Shown: piece by piece, positions 23,601 through 34,679 of the stretch
Numbering within the stretch: the stretch's first letter is position 1
Layout: the number at the start of each line of letters is the position of its first letter
Source of the DNA: Rhododendron vialii
Taxonomy: Eukaryota > Streptophyta > Magnoliopsida > Ericales > Ericaceae
Length of the DNA: 64,000 nucleotides
NCBI RefSeq assembly: GCF_030253575.1
Contig: NC_080568.1
Span: forward strand, 33,383,001 to 33,447,000
Direction of reading: 5' to 3'
Translations under genes and position numbers: made by a program
Notes under the pieces: model-generated
Databases searched by the model: none
What the model was told of the DNA's origin: nothing
What the model saw: the letters and a program-made list of their open reading frames with translations, nothing else

Positions 23601-24459
23601 ATTCTGACACTGTCATGAACCCCTTTTTTTTTTTTTTTATGTACTTAAGATTCTAACCTCTCAGCAAGTATTCCTTTTCTTAGGCACACCTTGCCTCAAA
23701 CCTGTTAATAAACCCAAGTATGACAATTCATAATCATTGGATTGCTTGATAGATATAGCTGGGCATATTACGTAACAGATTAAAGCTTTTGGGACAATTG
23801 ATAACCTAACATGGTATGCGAGCTTGGGATCCGGGGAGGTCTAGGGTTCAATTCGCTTGATTTGCATTTGTTGCCTGTTTGCATTATGCTTCTCTCCTTG
23901 GCATTGTATTTGCTCTATGCATGGATGTTTGCATCTCCATGTGCAATTGATGGTATACATTGTTGAATCCATTTTCTAATAGCTTAAGTATTTGAGATAG
24001 TACATGTCATTTGGCCATAATATATGACTAATAATCAGCTAAAAGAACTGAATTCCAGAAGCTGAGATGAGCTGTAATGTTGTATCACAAACCGGGAATT
24101 CATGCTGCACGTGCAGCTGTATCTCTAAACTAGCAATTGAGCCACCTTTGGACCCAACGAATATTTTGCCGTTGTTTGTATCCTTGCTTGTGTCACTCCC
24201 TAATTTGGTTTTTAAAATGTCATTTGCAGCATGTTTGTATCTACTGTGAAAAGGCTGCGCGTGTTGAAAAGCTCTGAGCTCTCCACATTGTGTCGTGAGT
24301 TTCGTTTATTCTAATCTCATCATCATAAGTTACATTTCGTATTGAGAATTAAATAAATTTCAAGTTTTCCGAGCTTCTGACTATCAGCAATTGGGATTTT
24401 TGTGCTTTGCAGTCGGTAGTAAGCGAGAAAAGATCCCACTTTCTGATGCTTCAAGATGA
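20638..24459 (+). CDS. AUX/IAA transcriptional repressor, IAA26/IAA18-like (339 aa)
   Basis: Coding exons are 20638-21119, 22871-23148, 23360-23507, 24230-24294 and 24413-24459. All introns are GT-AG and the phases join cleanly to 339 codons plus TGA. Domain I has the repressor motif LELKL (residues 45-49) that binds TOPLESS-type co-repressors. Domain II has the auxin degron [10 protein letters not shown] (167-176), the site bound by TIR1/AFB receptors. Domains III/IV form a PB1 fold: [18 protein letters not shown] with the basic-face Lys216, then the acidic motif [16 protein letters not shown] and [11 protein letters not shown]. The N-terminal [15 protein letters not shown] and the C-terminal [10 protein letters not shown] resemble the IAA18/IAA26 clade; the clade call is from memory of the family. 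It should act in the nucleus, repressing ARF-driven genes until auxin triggers its degradation. Start ATG 20638 follows a probable leader intron. The 1.75-kb first intron holds a partial Stowaway and a SINE-like sequence. Confidence 0.93.
21393..21560. mobile_element. Partial Stowaway-type MITE in AUX/IAA intron 1
   Basis: It begins CTCCCTCCGTCCCAATTTAA, the classic Stowaway terminus, and continues with interior sequence matching the complete copy at 44333-44567 in reverse orientation (for example ATAGATCT...GTTCTATAATA). The second terminus is missing, so the copy is truncated. Confidence 0.7.
21965..22096 (+). mobile_element. SINE-like sequence in AUX/IAA intron 1
   Basis: An exact box-B motif GGTTCGATTCC lies at 22008-22018. 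A possible box A (TGGTGGCGGCCGC) lies about 35 bp upstream, and the sequence ends in a run of about 15 A residues. I could not find flanking direct repeats. Confidence 0.5.
23808..23890 (+). repeat. Possible tRNA-related repeat in AUX/IAA intron 3
   Basis: The string ATGGTATGCGAGCTTGGG followed by GGTCTAGGGTTCAATTCGC resembles a decayed tRNA-type box A and box B pair seen in plant SINEs. No tail or target duplication is visible. Confidence 0.3.
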
Positions 24460-24944
24460 AGAAAGCTCGCTCGATACTTCTCGAAAGAACTTTCACTGAA
24501 GTTTGGAGAGAGGGTTTGTGCCTTTTTGACAATTTGGGTTGTTTCCTAGGATTGCGAAACGGAAAGAAAGAAAGTAATCTGTAGTTAAAACTTAAGGTGA
24601 TTGTTGTATTGGCAGGACAGAATTGGACTTGTTTTTCTTGAATTTTGCCTTGAATCCTAGTCATGGCTTGTCTAGAATGGGAAGGATACGTTGATGCATA
24701 TGGTTTCCTTGTTTTTGGCCCCTGTTTGTTGTGATGTTAGTACGCAAGCGAAAGACGTCAATACTCTTGACATGTTTTTGGATTTCTTTGGTAATCATGT
24801 TTCTTTTCTTAGGAAAAGTCTAAATACTAGTATTTTGTTCACCCGTTGCGTAAGGGTTGCATCGAATTTTATTTCGACGATCTGATTTGCTCATTGGGTT
24901 GGGCTTGGATTTCTAGCCTTCCATACAAAAATCTACCAGACTTA

Positions 24945-25594
24945 GGCTCCGTTTCGGAAATTTTCTTAAAAAATAAGTACTTATTTTGTCACTTCTCATT
25001 CAAAAATAAAAATGGTTATTTCACAAAATTCAAATAAAAAGTTCTTTTCACATTTTCAAATTCAAAAATATTGTAAATGAAAAAAAAATTAATTTTTTTG
25101 CACCGTATTAAAGATCTCAATGAGATCTATCAAACAAGATCCATAGTGGTAGAAAAATTATTTGCGTAAACACATGATTTTTGAGCTTGAAGTTGCCTTA
25201 TACAAAAATAAGACTGTTGCACCGGACGGCCGATCCGAGCCGTCCAAAAATTCTAAAAAAAAAAAACAAGGCAGCCTCAGCAGAAATCAACGGCATCCAA
25301 TGTGTGTAGGGTGCTTGATCCAAGCACCCATTTTCCGTGTATATATGATCAAGCACCCTACACGGAAAAGGGGTGCTCGGATCAAGTACCCTACACACCT
25401 CGGATGTCGTTGATTCCCGCGTAGGCCACCTCGGTTTTTTTTTTTTAGAATTTTTGGACAGCTCGGATCGGCTGTCCAGTGGCCGGAGACGGCCCGGCGC
25501 GGCCATCGGTACGATTTCCCTCCCCGGCGCCCATTGGTACCTATGTAAATTCTGAAAAAATAAGTACCACCTTCTTATTTTTTTGGAACAACCC
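24945..25594. mobile_element. Tourist-like MITE split by a nested element
   Basis: It starts GGCTCCGTTTCGGAAA and ends TTTTGGAACAACCC. The TSD TTA lies at 24942-24944 and 25595-25597. Outside the nested block (25213-25555 plus its 9-bp duplication) the sequence matches the roughly 238-bp copies at 9656 and 57732, including AGATCTCAATGAGATCT and AAATAAGTACTTATTTT. Confidence 0.75.
25213..25555. mobile_element. 343-bp element without terminal inverted repeats, 9-bp target duplication
   Basis: The sequence AAAAATAAG flanks it at 25204-25212 and 25556-25564. The body is an internal foldback: CGGACGGCCGATCCGAGCCG on the left mirrors CGGATCGGCTGTCC on the right, and GTAGGGTGCTTGATCC mirrors GGATCAAGTACCCTAC. 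The right 65 bases are GC-rich (GGCCGGAGACGGCCCGGCGC) and end TACCTATGTAAATTCTGA. The outermost ends are not inverted repeats. A relative lies at 45009-45195. Confidence 0.7.
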
Positions 25595-25969
25595 TTATTA
25601 TTGGACAAAAAATAAGTTTTTATTTGTTTTCTAGAACGAGCTTGATACCGGTAAAAGTGGTTGATCGAAACATTTAATTCTTGGTTTGAATTCTTAACCA
25701 ATAAGTGTTATTTGACCGGTAGAGTCACTTTTTAATAAGAAAATTGAGCTAATTTTTTTTCTTGCAAGATTGATTATGTAACTGCTCTCGCAAATTAAGA
25801 TTGATATCTTAATGAAACATTTGGAAAAGCAAAACAAGAATGATTATGCATACACAAGAATCCAACAAAACGAAATACATGAAGTAAATTTTATCGAAAG
25901 CCATTTATGTCACAAACCAGAATAATCAGGAAACAAACAGCCCGCCTTCAAGCGATTCATCTGGACATT

Positions 25970-27013
25970 TCACGCTTCCGAATCAACACGAAACATCAAA
26001 ACCCCAGCTTTCAAGCTTTTGCCCAGTGATCCGGTCCATTCGCTGCACCATCTCCTCTGCCAGATGATTCTTCCAATCTCCGACCCTCCCCTCTCCTAAA
26101 ATACGTGTTGTTTTCAATTCCCACTGGCGTGTCCACCCAATGGCTCCCCTTCTTGTTCACCTTGAAATTGCTCAAATTCTCAAAACTACACAAGTCCATT
26201 ACTCTCTCTCCACCACCCCTTCTATCTCCTCTGCCGTGGAGAAAGGGTGGCCGATGAACTCGGCCAGTCGCTTGACATAAACTGAGGTCTCTCTCTTCAT
26301 ATCTTCATATTTCAGGAACAAAACCTTTTTCGGGTTGTTCCAAGCTTGCTTTCCAGTACCCTAAAACATGATCCCAATAGGGTCCATAGAAAGAGACCCC
26401 TTGACAAAACAGCTCAAATATTACTTCCATAGGTAGGAATCCAATTTCAGGTCTTACCTTGCATATGAAATGCCAAAAGGAGACAAATACATCCTTTGGG
26501 TCCTGCATATATACACAACTCTACAACCCGAGTCTATTATAGACTTGGGCAATGAAGAGTATGGTATGTGTGTGTGGAGAGAAGGGGAAATTCCGGGTTT
26601 CGATTGGATGTGTTATTTACAATGTCTACCTCTAACATTGGAACACAATCATGAGGCACTTTGACAAGCAAAGGGTTTGCTGAGAAATCAAACTCGGTTC
26701 GGTTGACAATGGCAAAAGCCAGGGCTTTGAGCCATGTGGTACCGGATTTTGGAGCACTGCAGAGGATGATATCAGTAGATTGTGGTTCAAATTGTTCTTG
26801 AGCTAATTTGACACCTTTTAAGTAGAAACTGTGATGCCAAAAGCCTTCATATTGGAAAAGCCCAAAATCTTCAGGGCAGATTCAACCATTACCTCTGGGG
26901 ATAATTGGGACGGTCCCTTTGCATGTTGGAGGATGGGCTTCCTCAAGGTCAACTTTCCCATTACAAGTTGTTTCAGAGATATCACAACTCTCAGTGTTGG
27001 AGGAGGATTCCAT
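25970..27013 (-). pseudogene. Cytosolic sulfotransferase pseudogene (tandem copy)
   Basis: The whole coding length aligns with the intact gene at 27426-28463, starting at ATG 27013 with MESSSNTESCD. It has at least four lesions. A stop replaces the first Leu of RGNGLLCPEDF (about 26885). A one-base deletion sits in the 3'-phosphate-binding motif at YICRDP (about 26495). A one-base insertion follows EQPE (about 26325), and another in RRGKVGDW (about 26095). The P-loop word PKSGTTWLKAL is still readable. It is flanked by sequences also found around the intact gene, so the two arose by tandem duplication of roughly 1.4 kb. A functional protein is not possible. Confidence 0.92.
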
Positions 27014-27425
27014 GTGTTGAAGGATTTTGTCCCCTCTCTCTCTCTCTCTCTCTCTGTGTGCACGCGCGCGCACAGTAGCAGCTTGTGATAGCCCTACGTT
27101 GGTTGCCCACTTGGAGGGCGAGTGTAACATTCTATGGACCCTGTCTCAAACGGAACAGACTTTAGGTTTTTGCCACATCGTTGACATTCAATGAGATATT
27201 GAGAAAGACCTGAGGTCTAGGGAGTGCTATTAATTCCATTGGAAAATTGAGAAAGTATTTAACGTGCAAATTTATTCATCAAAACAATGGAAAAGCAAAA
27301 CAAGAATGATCGCATGAATACAATAAAATGAAATGCAAGAGCAGAATATGAACCAAAGCCATTTATTTGTCGAACCAGTGATCTGTAACTAAGCAAACCA
27401 CCTTCAAGCGATTCATCTGGACATT

Positions 27426-28463
27426 TCACGGTTTCGAATCACCACCAAACATCAAACCACAGCTACCAAGCTTTTGCTCTGTGATCCGGTCCATACGCTG
27501 CACCATCTCAGCTGTCAGATGATTCTTCCAATCTCCGACCTTCCCTCTCCTAAAATACGTGTTGTTTTCAATTGCCACCAGAGTGTCCACGCGATGCCTC
27601 CCACTCTTGTTCACCTCCAAATTGCTCAAATTTTCAAAACTACACAAGTCCATCACTCTCTCCACCACTCCTTCTGTCTCCTCCGCCATGGAGAAAGGGT
27701 GGCCGATGAATTCTGCCAATCGCTTCACAAGAACCGAGGTCTCTCTCTTCATATCTTCATATTTCAGGAACAAAACCCGCTCGGGTTGTTCCAAGCTTGC
27801 TTTCCAGTACCCTAAAACATGGTCCCAATAGGGTCCATAGTAAGAGACCCCTTGACAAAACAGCTCAAATATTACTTCCATAGGTAGAAATCCAATTTCA
27901 GGTCTCGCCTTGCATATGAAATGCCAAAAGGAGACAAATACATCCTTTGGATCCCTGCAGATATACACAACTCTACAACCCGAATCTATAATAGAATTAG
28001 GCAATGAAGAATATGGCATGTGTGTGGAGAGAAGGGGAAATTCCAGGTTCCGATCGGACATGTTTTTTACAATGTCTACCTCCAACATTGGAACACAATC
28101 ATGAGGCACTTTGACAAGCAAAGGGTTTGTGGAGAAGTCGAACTCAGTTCGGGTGACAATGGAAAAAGCTAGGGCTTTGAGCCACGTGGTACCGGATTTT
28201 GGAGCGCTGCAGAGGAAAATATCAGTAGATTGTGGTTTGAATTGCTCTTGAGCTAATTTGACACCTTCTAAGTAGAAACTATGATACCAAAAGCCTTCAT
28301 ATTGGAAAAGCCCAAAATCTTCGGGGCACAGTAAACCATTACCTCTGCTTATAATTGACACAGTCCCTTCCGATTTTGGAGGATACGCTTCCTCAAGGTC
28401 AACTTTCCCATTACAAGTTGTTTCAGAGGTATCACAACTCTCATTGTTGGAGGAAGATTCCAT
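27426..28463 (-). CDS. Cytosolic sulfotransferase (SOT family, 345 aa)
   Basis: Transfers sulfonate from PAPS to a hydroxyl on a small acceptor; in plants these include flavonols, brassinosteroids, desulfoglucosinolates and hydroxyjasmonate. The acceptor cannot be told from sequence. Visible motifs are the 5'-phosphosulfate loop PKSGTTWLKAL (residues 88-98), the catalytic His in STHMPYSSLP (His148), the 3'-phosphate motif [16 protein letters not shown] (167-182) and the C-terminal PAPS motif RRGKVGDWKNH (305-315). The gene is one exon, as usual for plant SOTs, and the length is normal. I start at ATG 28463 (MESSSNN) because the upstream in-frame extension to 28514 is only a CT-repeat translating as RERERVLQ repeats. 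No signal peptide or membrane segment is seen, so it should be cytosolic. Confidence 0.95.
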   Translation of the reverse strand: MESSSNNESCDTSETTCNGKVDLEEAYPPKSEGTVSIISRGNGLLCPEDFGLFQYEGFWYHSFYLEGVKLAQEQFKPQSTDIFLCSAPKSGTTWLKALAFSIVTRTEFDFSTNPLLVKVPHDCVPMLEVDIVKNMSDRNLEFPLLSTHMPYSSLPNSIIDSGCRVVYICRDPKDVFVSFWHFICKARPEIGFLPMEVIFELFCQGVSYYGPYWDHVLGYWKASLEQPERVLFLKYEDMKRETSVLVKRLAEFIGHPFSMAEETEGVVERVMDLCSFENLSNLEVNKSGRHRVDTLVAIENNTYFRRGKVGDWKNHLTAEMVQRMDRITEQKLGSCGLMFGGDSKP

Positions 28464-28515
28464 GCGTTGAAGGACTCTCTCTCTCTCTTGAAGGACTCTC
28501 TCTCTCTCTCTCAAT
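28464..28515 (-). repeat. Duplicated (GA)n leader tract of the sulfotransferase gene
   Basis: Two repeats of a GA run followed by GTCCTTCAA precede the start codon on the minus strand. A related GA run also precedes the pseudogene start at about 27030-27057, followed there by a CGCG/GTGT tract. It is likely in the 5' leader and not translated. Confidence 0.6.
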
Positions 28516-28599
28516 TACAAGGATCCAGCATATTCTGTGGTGTTTGTGGTGTATCCAACAGCTTGTGTTATCTACTTATCAGAGTTCAAATTAGTTGGT

Positions 28600-30340
28600 A
28601 CAAGCAAGGTTACCTAACCCTCTAATAGGACCCTCCGCTCCCGCTCTCGATCCTCACTTTATGCTTCCGCTTTCAATCCTTGCCCTCATGAATTTTGGTA
28701 ATTTAGGATGTTTTCACACACTTTCACGTTCGCGTTAACTTTCACTCGTGGACGCGCATTATGTGACTTAGTTCAAGGCCCTTGTCCGTGCATCATAGGT
28801 TTATTTTTGGGTTTCGTGTGCACCATGTGATCGCTATCTTTTTCAGACTTAAATTTCTGAAAGAGAATATTATTAGAAATACTAAAGACTGATAGGACCT
28901 TAAGACCTAATTTCCCGTTTCTCGTTAGTTGTAAAACGTTCCCTGATAGTCATCTAAATACAGTAAATGCCACCTAACCCTTTTGTTTGTATGCTCTGAT
29001 TTGATAGGTCGGGTCCTCAATGAAAGACACCTGTATGAATTTCATAGTAGAAAAATCCAGAAAACAATGGGGCCGCTGGACAGCTTATCATACCAGGGAG
29101 GAGGAGAAGGACAAGGAAAACAGAAAAAGAATGAAAGGGGAAAAAAAATCAATGAATTACTCAATACTCTTGTAATACAAGTGTGTATCTGTGTATAGAG
29201 ATAGATTTTCCTATAGTACTTCCTTTGATGTACTGTTCCTCTACATATGCATCTAGAGACCATAGTTCTATAGGGAGCCGAGAAGGAGAATGAACATCAA
29301 TTGATAGGGGTTATAGTAGTAGACAATCCAAGGTTTTCAAGTGTCATCTGTCAGTGATGGTAAGAGTTTCTTTGGAGTTTAGATCTCCCATTAGTTTTGC
29401 TCAGAACAAACACAAGGGAGGGAATAGTGCGAGTTGGAGGGCGCACAGCAAGAAACCAAGGAAGAAAGAAGAGGCATGGTTATTGGTATGTTAACTTACA
29501 GCTCCCGTTTGCACCAGAAAAACTTATGGCTCCTGTTTGCACCAAAAAACTTACGGCTCCTGTAGAGCACAGCCTAGCCATGACTTCCAGGTAAGGTATG
29601 GTTAGATGACATTCAAGGGCAGCCATGGAAGCACAAAGGTGCAGCCCGCACAAATTGGCAATAGGTTGACCAACTACAATTCAACTATGTGCTGTTCCCT
29701 TAAAAGATTGTATTTTCTTGAATGAATGAACAAATTGGAACAGAGGTAATTGCGTGTTCTGGTTTATTGAGTTGTGAACTCACGGTTTTTTTAGTTCTCA
29801 TAACTACCGAAGCTAGTAGTAAACTGTAAAAAGTGGACCTACCAACATGAAATAAAAGCTTAAGCTTGAGTTACTTAATAGAAAGAACCGAAGAACATAT
29901 TTCATTATAAATCACCTAGCTAACATTCCACCAATGGGGGATGTCTCAATCACTTAGTGGGCAATGTTCTTGTTGTGGGCCAACTATCTTCTTCTCATTG
30001 GTCAATGAGGAATGGTAGGTGATATGTGACCCAGAGTACACCATACAAGTTACTCCACCTGAGCTAAGTACGAACACATGATTTCAAGACGAAAAGAAAC
30101 ATTAAAACTTTGAGCTTGTGTTTGCATAATGGCAAAATGTTATGAACCAATCCTACTATAATAACATGGTTTTGAAACTTGGTGACGGTTTCCCTTGTCC
30201 AACCCCACTAGGTCCCTCCCTTATCCTAGGGCCTTTACTCCACTCCGGAGCCTCTACTCATCTGTCGCACTGCAACAGAGCCCTTTTTGCTGGATTGGTG
30301 GATTGTCATGGTTTGAGGTTTCCAACTGTGGAAGCCCTGA
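28600..30340. other. Gene-free spacer
   Basis: Several short ORFs exist but none shows a recognisable domain or splice pattern. I see no clear transposon ends in this stretch. Confidence 0.5.
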
Positions 30341-30342
30341 AT

Positions 30343-31035
30343 CATAGTTGTCAGAATTGTACGATTCACGATTCGTATTGTACGATTCGACACAATTCGG
30401 TGGGTAAGCGATATGAATCAGCTGCCTGAATCGGGAATAGCTGCGAATCGTAAATGAATAGGTGAATCGGTGATCCGAATCGGTGAATCGAATCGGTGAA
30501 TCGTTGATTCACTTAAAATTTTTGAATTTCATTTTCAACTCTTGTTTTGCTTCTTTTGTTATTTGAAAAGGGTTCAAACTATTTTTTAAGCTCTTTAATA
30601 TTGTTATATGTCATCTTTTGTCTATGTTATATGGATAGTAATAAGAAAATGAGATTTATTACGGGAGTGAATCAAAAATGAGGAAGATAAAGGGAATATG
30701 ACAACCCTATAGACCTTCTAAGGATTTGTTTTGTACTTATAACTCTTTTGTACAAAAAGAATCATAAGTAGGATTTTCGAATCACCATCTCTTGGTAGTT
30801 GCAATAGAAGTAGCTTATCTAATACTCCATGTTATTATCAAATCATCATTTAGTAGAAGGTTTGTATTGATTTAGGCCTAAATCTTTCATTTATAGTATA
30901 TATTGTTGTTACCCTAATCAATAAACATAGGTTTCTACGCATTACAGAAGTCATGACTGAATCGGAGCGATTCACGATTCGATTCAATTCACGATTCGAA
31001 AAATGACCATTTCGATTCACGATTTGACAACTATG
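30343..31035. mobile_element. TIR element of about 693 bp, CATAGTTGTCA ends
   Basis: The left end CATAGTTGTCAGAATTGTAC and the reverse complement of the right end, CATAGTTGTCAAATCGTGAA, are clear inverted repeats. Both sides carry many ACGATTCACGATTCG words near the ends, which form sub-terminal repeats. Flanks CCCTGAAT and CCTGGAAT agree in six of eight bases, a possible old 8-bp duplication as in hAT elements. No transposase is coded. Confidence 0.65.
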
Positions 31036-31962
31036 CCTGGAATTCCTCAAATCTCTGATTTAAGCCTCAAATAGAAAGCATGAATGAAAAACATGCAAGT
31101 TTTACAATTCTCGTGTTTCTTTTGGGGCATCTGCCTTTCGTTGGTATTGCTTTATTGACCCAGAACATAACTTAAAAAGGTTTCTTGTACTACGACAGAG
31201 GCAAAATAATGACCCCCACCGCCAACCAGATCCTAATCCTATTTGAAAAACTCTATGTCAGTCAAAGTAAACTAAATTTCATGTGCATACAAATAATAGT
31301 CATTGATTTTGTGTTCAAGGGAAAAAAATAGGCAAAGCAAACTGATGTGTTTTTCTTTCTCTACAGTGAAAACAAATTAAAAACTAGACGGCTAATCTTA
31401 GTTGGGAAATCGTAACTCTCGAATAAGAATATCAAAGGTAGTTCTTCATAGTCCCCCGTATGGCATACAGTTCTAGAGTTGGGATTTTATGCCACCCAAC
31501 CAATTGAAGCCTCCGACCCCATTATCTGACCAAGCAAAATATGAGACGCAACTGGTTTGATACGTTTTACAGGTTAGATGGGATTGGTAGTGAGGACGGG
31601 AATGAGATCAAGATTGATAGTGATGAGGGATTACTAGTGAAGTTGGTAGTTTGGTTGGAAAGACAGATTTTAATAACCTTGTTTGTCTTGGTTGAGAAGT
31701 GAGGAGGGATTAATATGATAATGTATCACTTTGGCAACTAATAATCCACCCCATAAAGCACACTACCCATCTGCTCCAAAAAAAAAAAAAAAATTACAAC
31801 CAAACATCAGATTAGCGGATCCCACAACATTGTTAGTCCAATCCCTCCCCCTACACCGAGCATTAAACCAATAATCCTACTATTACAAGTCAATGGTCTA
31901 CTAATCCCATGTCAATCTATCCCTCCAAATTAGTCCCTCAATCAAACACGGCCAAAAGGTGC

Positions 31963-32130
31963 CAAGAGGCCTTTGGCCCAACGGGATCAATGGTGCTCTT
32001 AAGAGCTAGAAGAAAGGAGTTCGAGAGTTCAACTCATTCTTCAAGGTTAATCTAACTGCCGAGCAAAAAGAAAGGAGCAAATTTAACTATTCTAACAAGT
32101 AACAACATTGATTTTTGCCGATAAAAAAAA
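31963..32130 (+). mobile_element. SINE (168 bp) with 17-bp target duplication
   Basis: The flanks ACACGGCCAAAAGGTGC (31946-31962) and ACATGGCCAAAAGGTGC (32131-32147) differ at one base. The body begins CAAGAGGCCTTTGGCCCAAC, has a tRNA-like box-A region and a box-B-like GAGTTCGAGAGTTCAACTC near 32019-32037, and ends TTTTTGCCGATAAAAAAAA. This is the layout of a tRNA-derived plant SINE on the plus strand. Confidence 0.85.
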
Positions 32131-32149
32131 ACATGGCCAAAAGGTGCAA

Positions 32150-34280
32150 CAGATAATTTTCCTCCCTCTGCCCTCAAAAACTAAAATTGACTAAATGCAT
32201 GACAAATTCTCCATATAGCAGATAAATAGTCTTATGACTGGAAACATATATTCCAAAAAATCGAAAATTCGATAAAAACCAAAATCAATCATGCCTTCCA
32301 AAATCCCCCTTATAGTAATTCATCAGCTAAATTACAGAAAATGGAATACTCTTAGCACTGCTCCACTGAAAATGTAGCGTTTCAGTAAATTCAATTAAAA
32401 ACACAAAATTTAACAACTAACAAGCATCAAATTTTCTAGTACCAAGATATAAAATTCCAATTAGGTCACCATAGAGATCCAATCCGTCAAAGTTTGGAGA
32501 GAGGGAGAGAGAATATACAGACAGAAGATTTGCCTCAGGGCGAGAGCTCTTCGTCCGATCGATACGCACCATTGTTCATGCCTGGCTTGATCCTGTTTGC
32601 CGCATATGTACACCTGGTGTACACTAGTGCAGTCTGTGCAGAGACGACACCGTGCGAGCCTCCGAAGGCTCAGCAACTGTTAGTCTACTACTGTTACGCG
32701 AATTGTCCACCGAATCTGAGGGATTTTGAGAGAGATGATGAAACCCTCGTCGATCGCCATTGATGATTCGAACACTATTGTGAGGAGATGGCGATTTTTC
32801 GGCTCCTGTGGAGTATTTTTGGTTTGGTTTTCAGTTTTGGGTGCGTTTTCCCGCTCTTATTGGAGGGAAAAGCGGAAGGTTCGGCAGGGGCACTGAATTG
32901 AGTTGATAGGTGGGTTATTTACAGCAAAGCCCCTGATTAGGAGTCCGAATTTGTTCGCCCTCACTAAACGAGTATGTACAATATCCTCACTTTAATACTA
33001 CTCCAGTTGAAAAAGTGTGCATTCCACAACAAACGAAAATGCTTCGTGCACGGATTTATGTGTATTGTTATCGTAATTGTTATGTACACAGATTTATCTA
33101 TGCGTGTTTGAAATCGTCCAATGCACTATGTTTTAGGGTTCACATGTATTGGATGAATCTGAACACATTTGCATCCGAATATAATGGACATAGACTTTCT
33201 CATTGGAATACGAAATGTTTTAGGGAGGACAAACTCATTTGGACTATTTCCGAGTTATGAGGTTCAAGCAATTCAATTTGAAGATCTTGTTGAGGACACC
33301 AGCCATGCAAAAAACTATCGATCTCAGAGTAGGGCATACACTATTTTTATGAGGTACTGCTTAAATAATTATAGATACCAATCCATAAGTTAGCATAAAC
33401 TACTAGTACTATTTTGATAGAAACCTGCTGAACTGATACAAGCTATGATTAAAATACTATATGCGTGGGCAATAGATGATCCTACTATTTTTTTGTGTGT
33501 GTGTGTAAACAGCAGACGATTTTTTTGAACCGATGGGGTATCGATTAGCATGGTTCTTCATATGATTATTGTTATAGAAGATCTAGAAAGTAGGCAATTT
33601 TGATCTTTGTGAGCTAGCCAAGCCAGATAGAAGTAGAAGTTTGTGGGCTCAGTCTTGGATCACGATAATGATGACAATGTAAATTGATGGCAAACGAGGG
33701 GCATATATATTTCAGTTTTATAGTACTTTTTTACAAATGTGCTCAAAATACTATGCTGTTTTTCCAACACTGGCAAGTGGGAATAACAGTGCTCAAGATT
33801 CAACCTGGAATTCATTTCGTTCTGGACCAGCTTACCAAAAGTAATGTTTTTTCAATACCCACATAAAAAGGCACAGCACCACTTGTTATACAAGTTGTGA
33901 GCTCTCCCTGCTTTGGTCAAAAGACAAATCAATGTAACAAATCTTGAATGGAATATTGGGGTACCTTCGTTTTCGTATTAGGGGAAGGAGATGTTACTGT
34001 TGGCAATGATTTTGCCGGAGAAAAGCCGGGACTGTGTCTCTTGTTTCAACTTCTATTCAAGCTTTTTCTCCACCTTCGAAGACAAACTATGCTTCCAAAT
34101 TCTGAAAGATGCTTGGAGTTTTTATTTGCACATATAAAGGTCAGAAACTATGAAATTGGAGGAGGAGCTAATTGTTTAGTAAACCACCAGAACTACAAAG
34201 GAACAAGTAGTTCCATTTTCTTTTTCGCCTTCTCCTTTGCATTTTCCCACTAAAAAGAGGGATCTCTCAGAAAATTTTAA
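32150..34280. other. Spacer with a GC-richer patch at 32490-32770
   Basis: The patch near 32490-32770 is richer in CpG than its surroundings and is open in more than one frame. It follows a GA-rich run at about 32495-32512 and could be the first exon or promoter edge of an unrecognised or decayed gene. No family was recognised on either strand. The rest shows only short ORFs. Confidence 0.35.
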
Positions 34281-34285
34281 GCTAA

Positions 34286-34427
34286 GGCCCCGTTCTGCTA
34301 AAGTTCTTATTTTTTAAATACTTATTTCCCGCCTTACGAGACATGTCATTTTCTCGCAATAAATTATTTTTAATTTAAAAAATACTCCAGGTACTTATTT
34401 TAGTTAGCAGAAGCTGCAGAACACGCC
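34286..34427. mobile_element. Tourist-like MITE, short form (about 142 bp)
   Basis: It begins GGCCCCGTTCTGCTAAAGTT after a TAA and ends with GCAGAACACGCC. The interior has a short-form layout like the 5785 element (TACGAGACATGTCATTTTCTC). The right flank reads TTC, not TAA, so the duplication is not conserved. Confidence 0.6.
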
Positions 34428-34677
34428 TTCAAACAATCCACATCTAATTATCCCCTAGTTATTGGCAAACTTTCTAACTTAAGATACCATGGCCTAGTTT
34501 CAAAAATCTGGCCAGTCGGTCTAACAAGTTCTACATCTGCCTTTTGCCTCCAGCATGGTGAAGGGTTCAACGTCCAGCTAGTTTAACACCTCTCCTTAGC
34601 AGGCAAAAGCTTCGCGGGAGAATTTCCGCTTCACCGGAAAAAAAAAAAAGCGCTTCCCGGGCACATACATACACATA

Positions 34678-34679
<2 letters not shown>

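Noticed and set aside
28464-28514. 17-residue N-terminal extension of the sulfotransferase
   Set aside because: It is a translation of the GA repeat. The family start and the pseudogene alignment favour ATG 28463.
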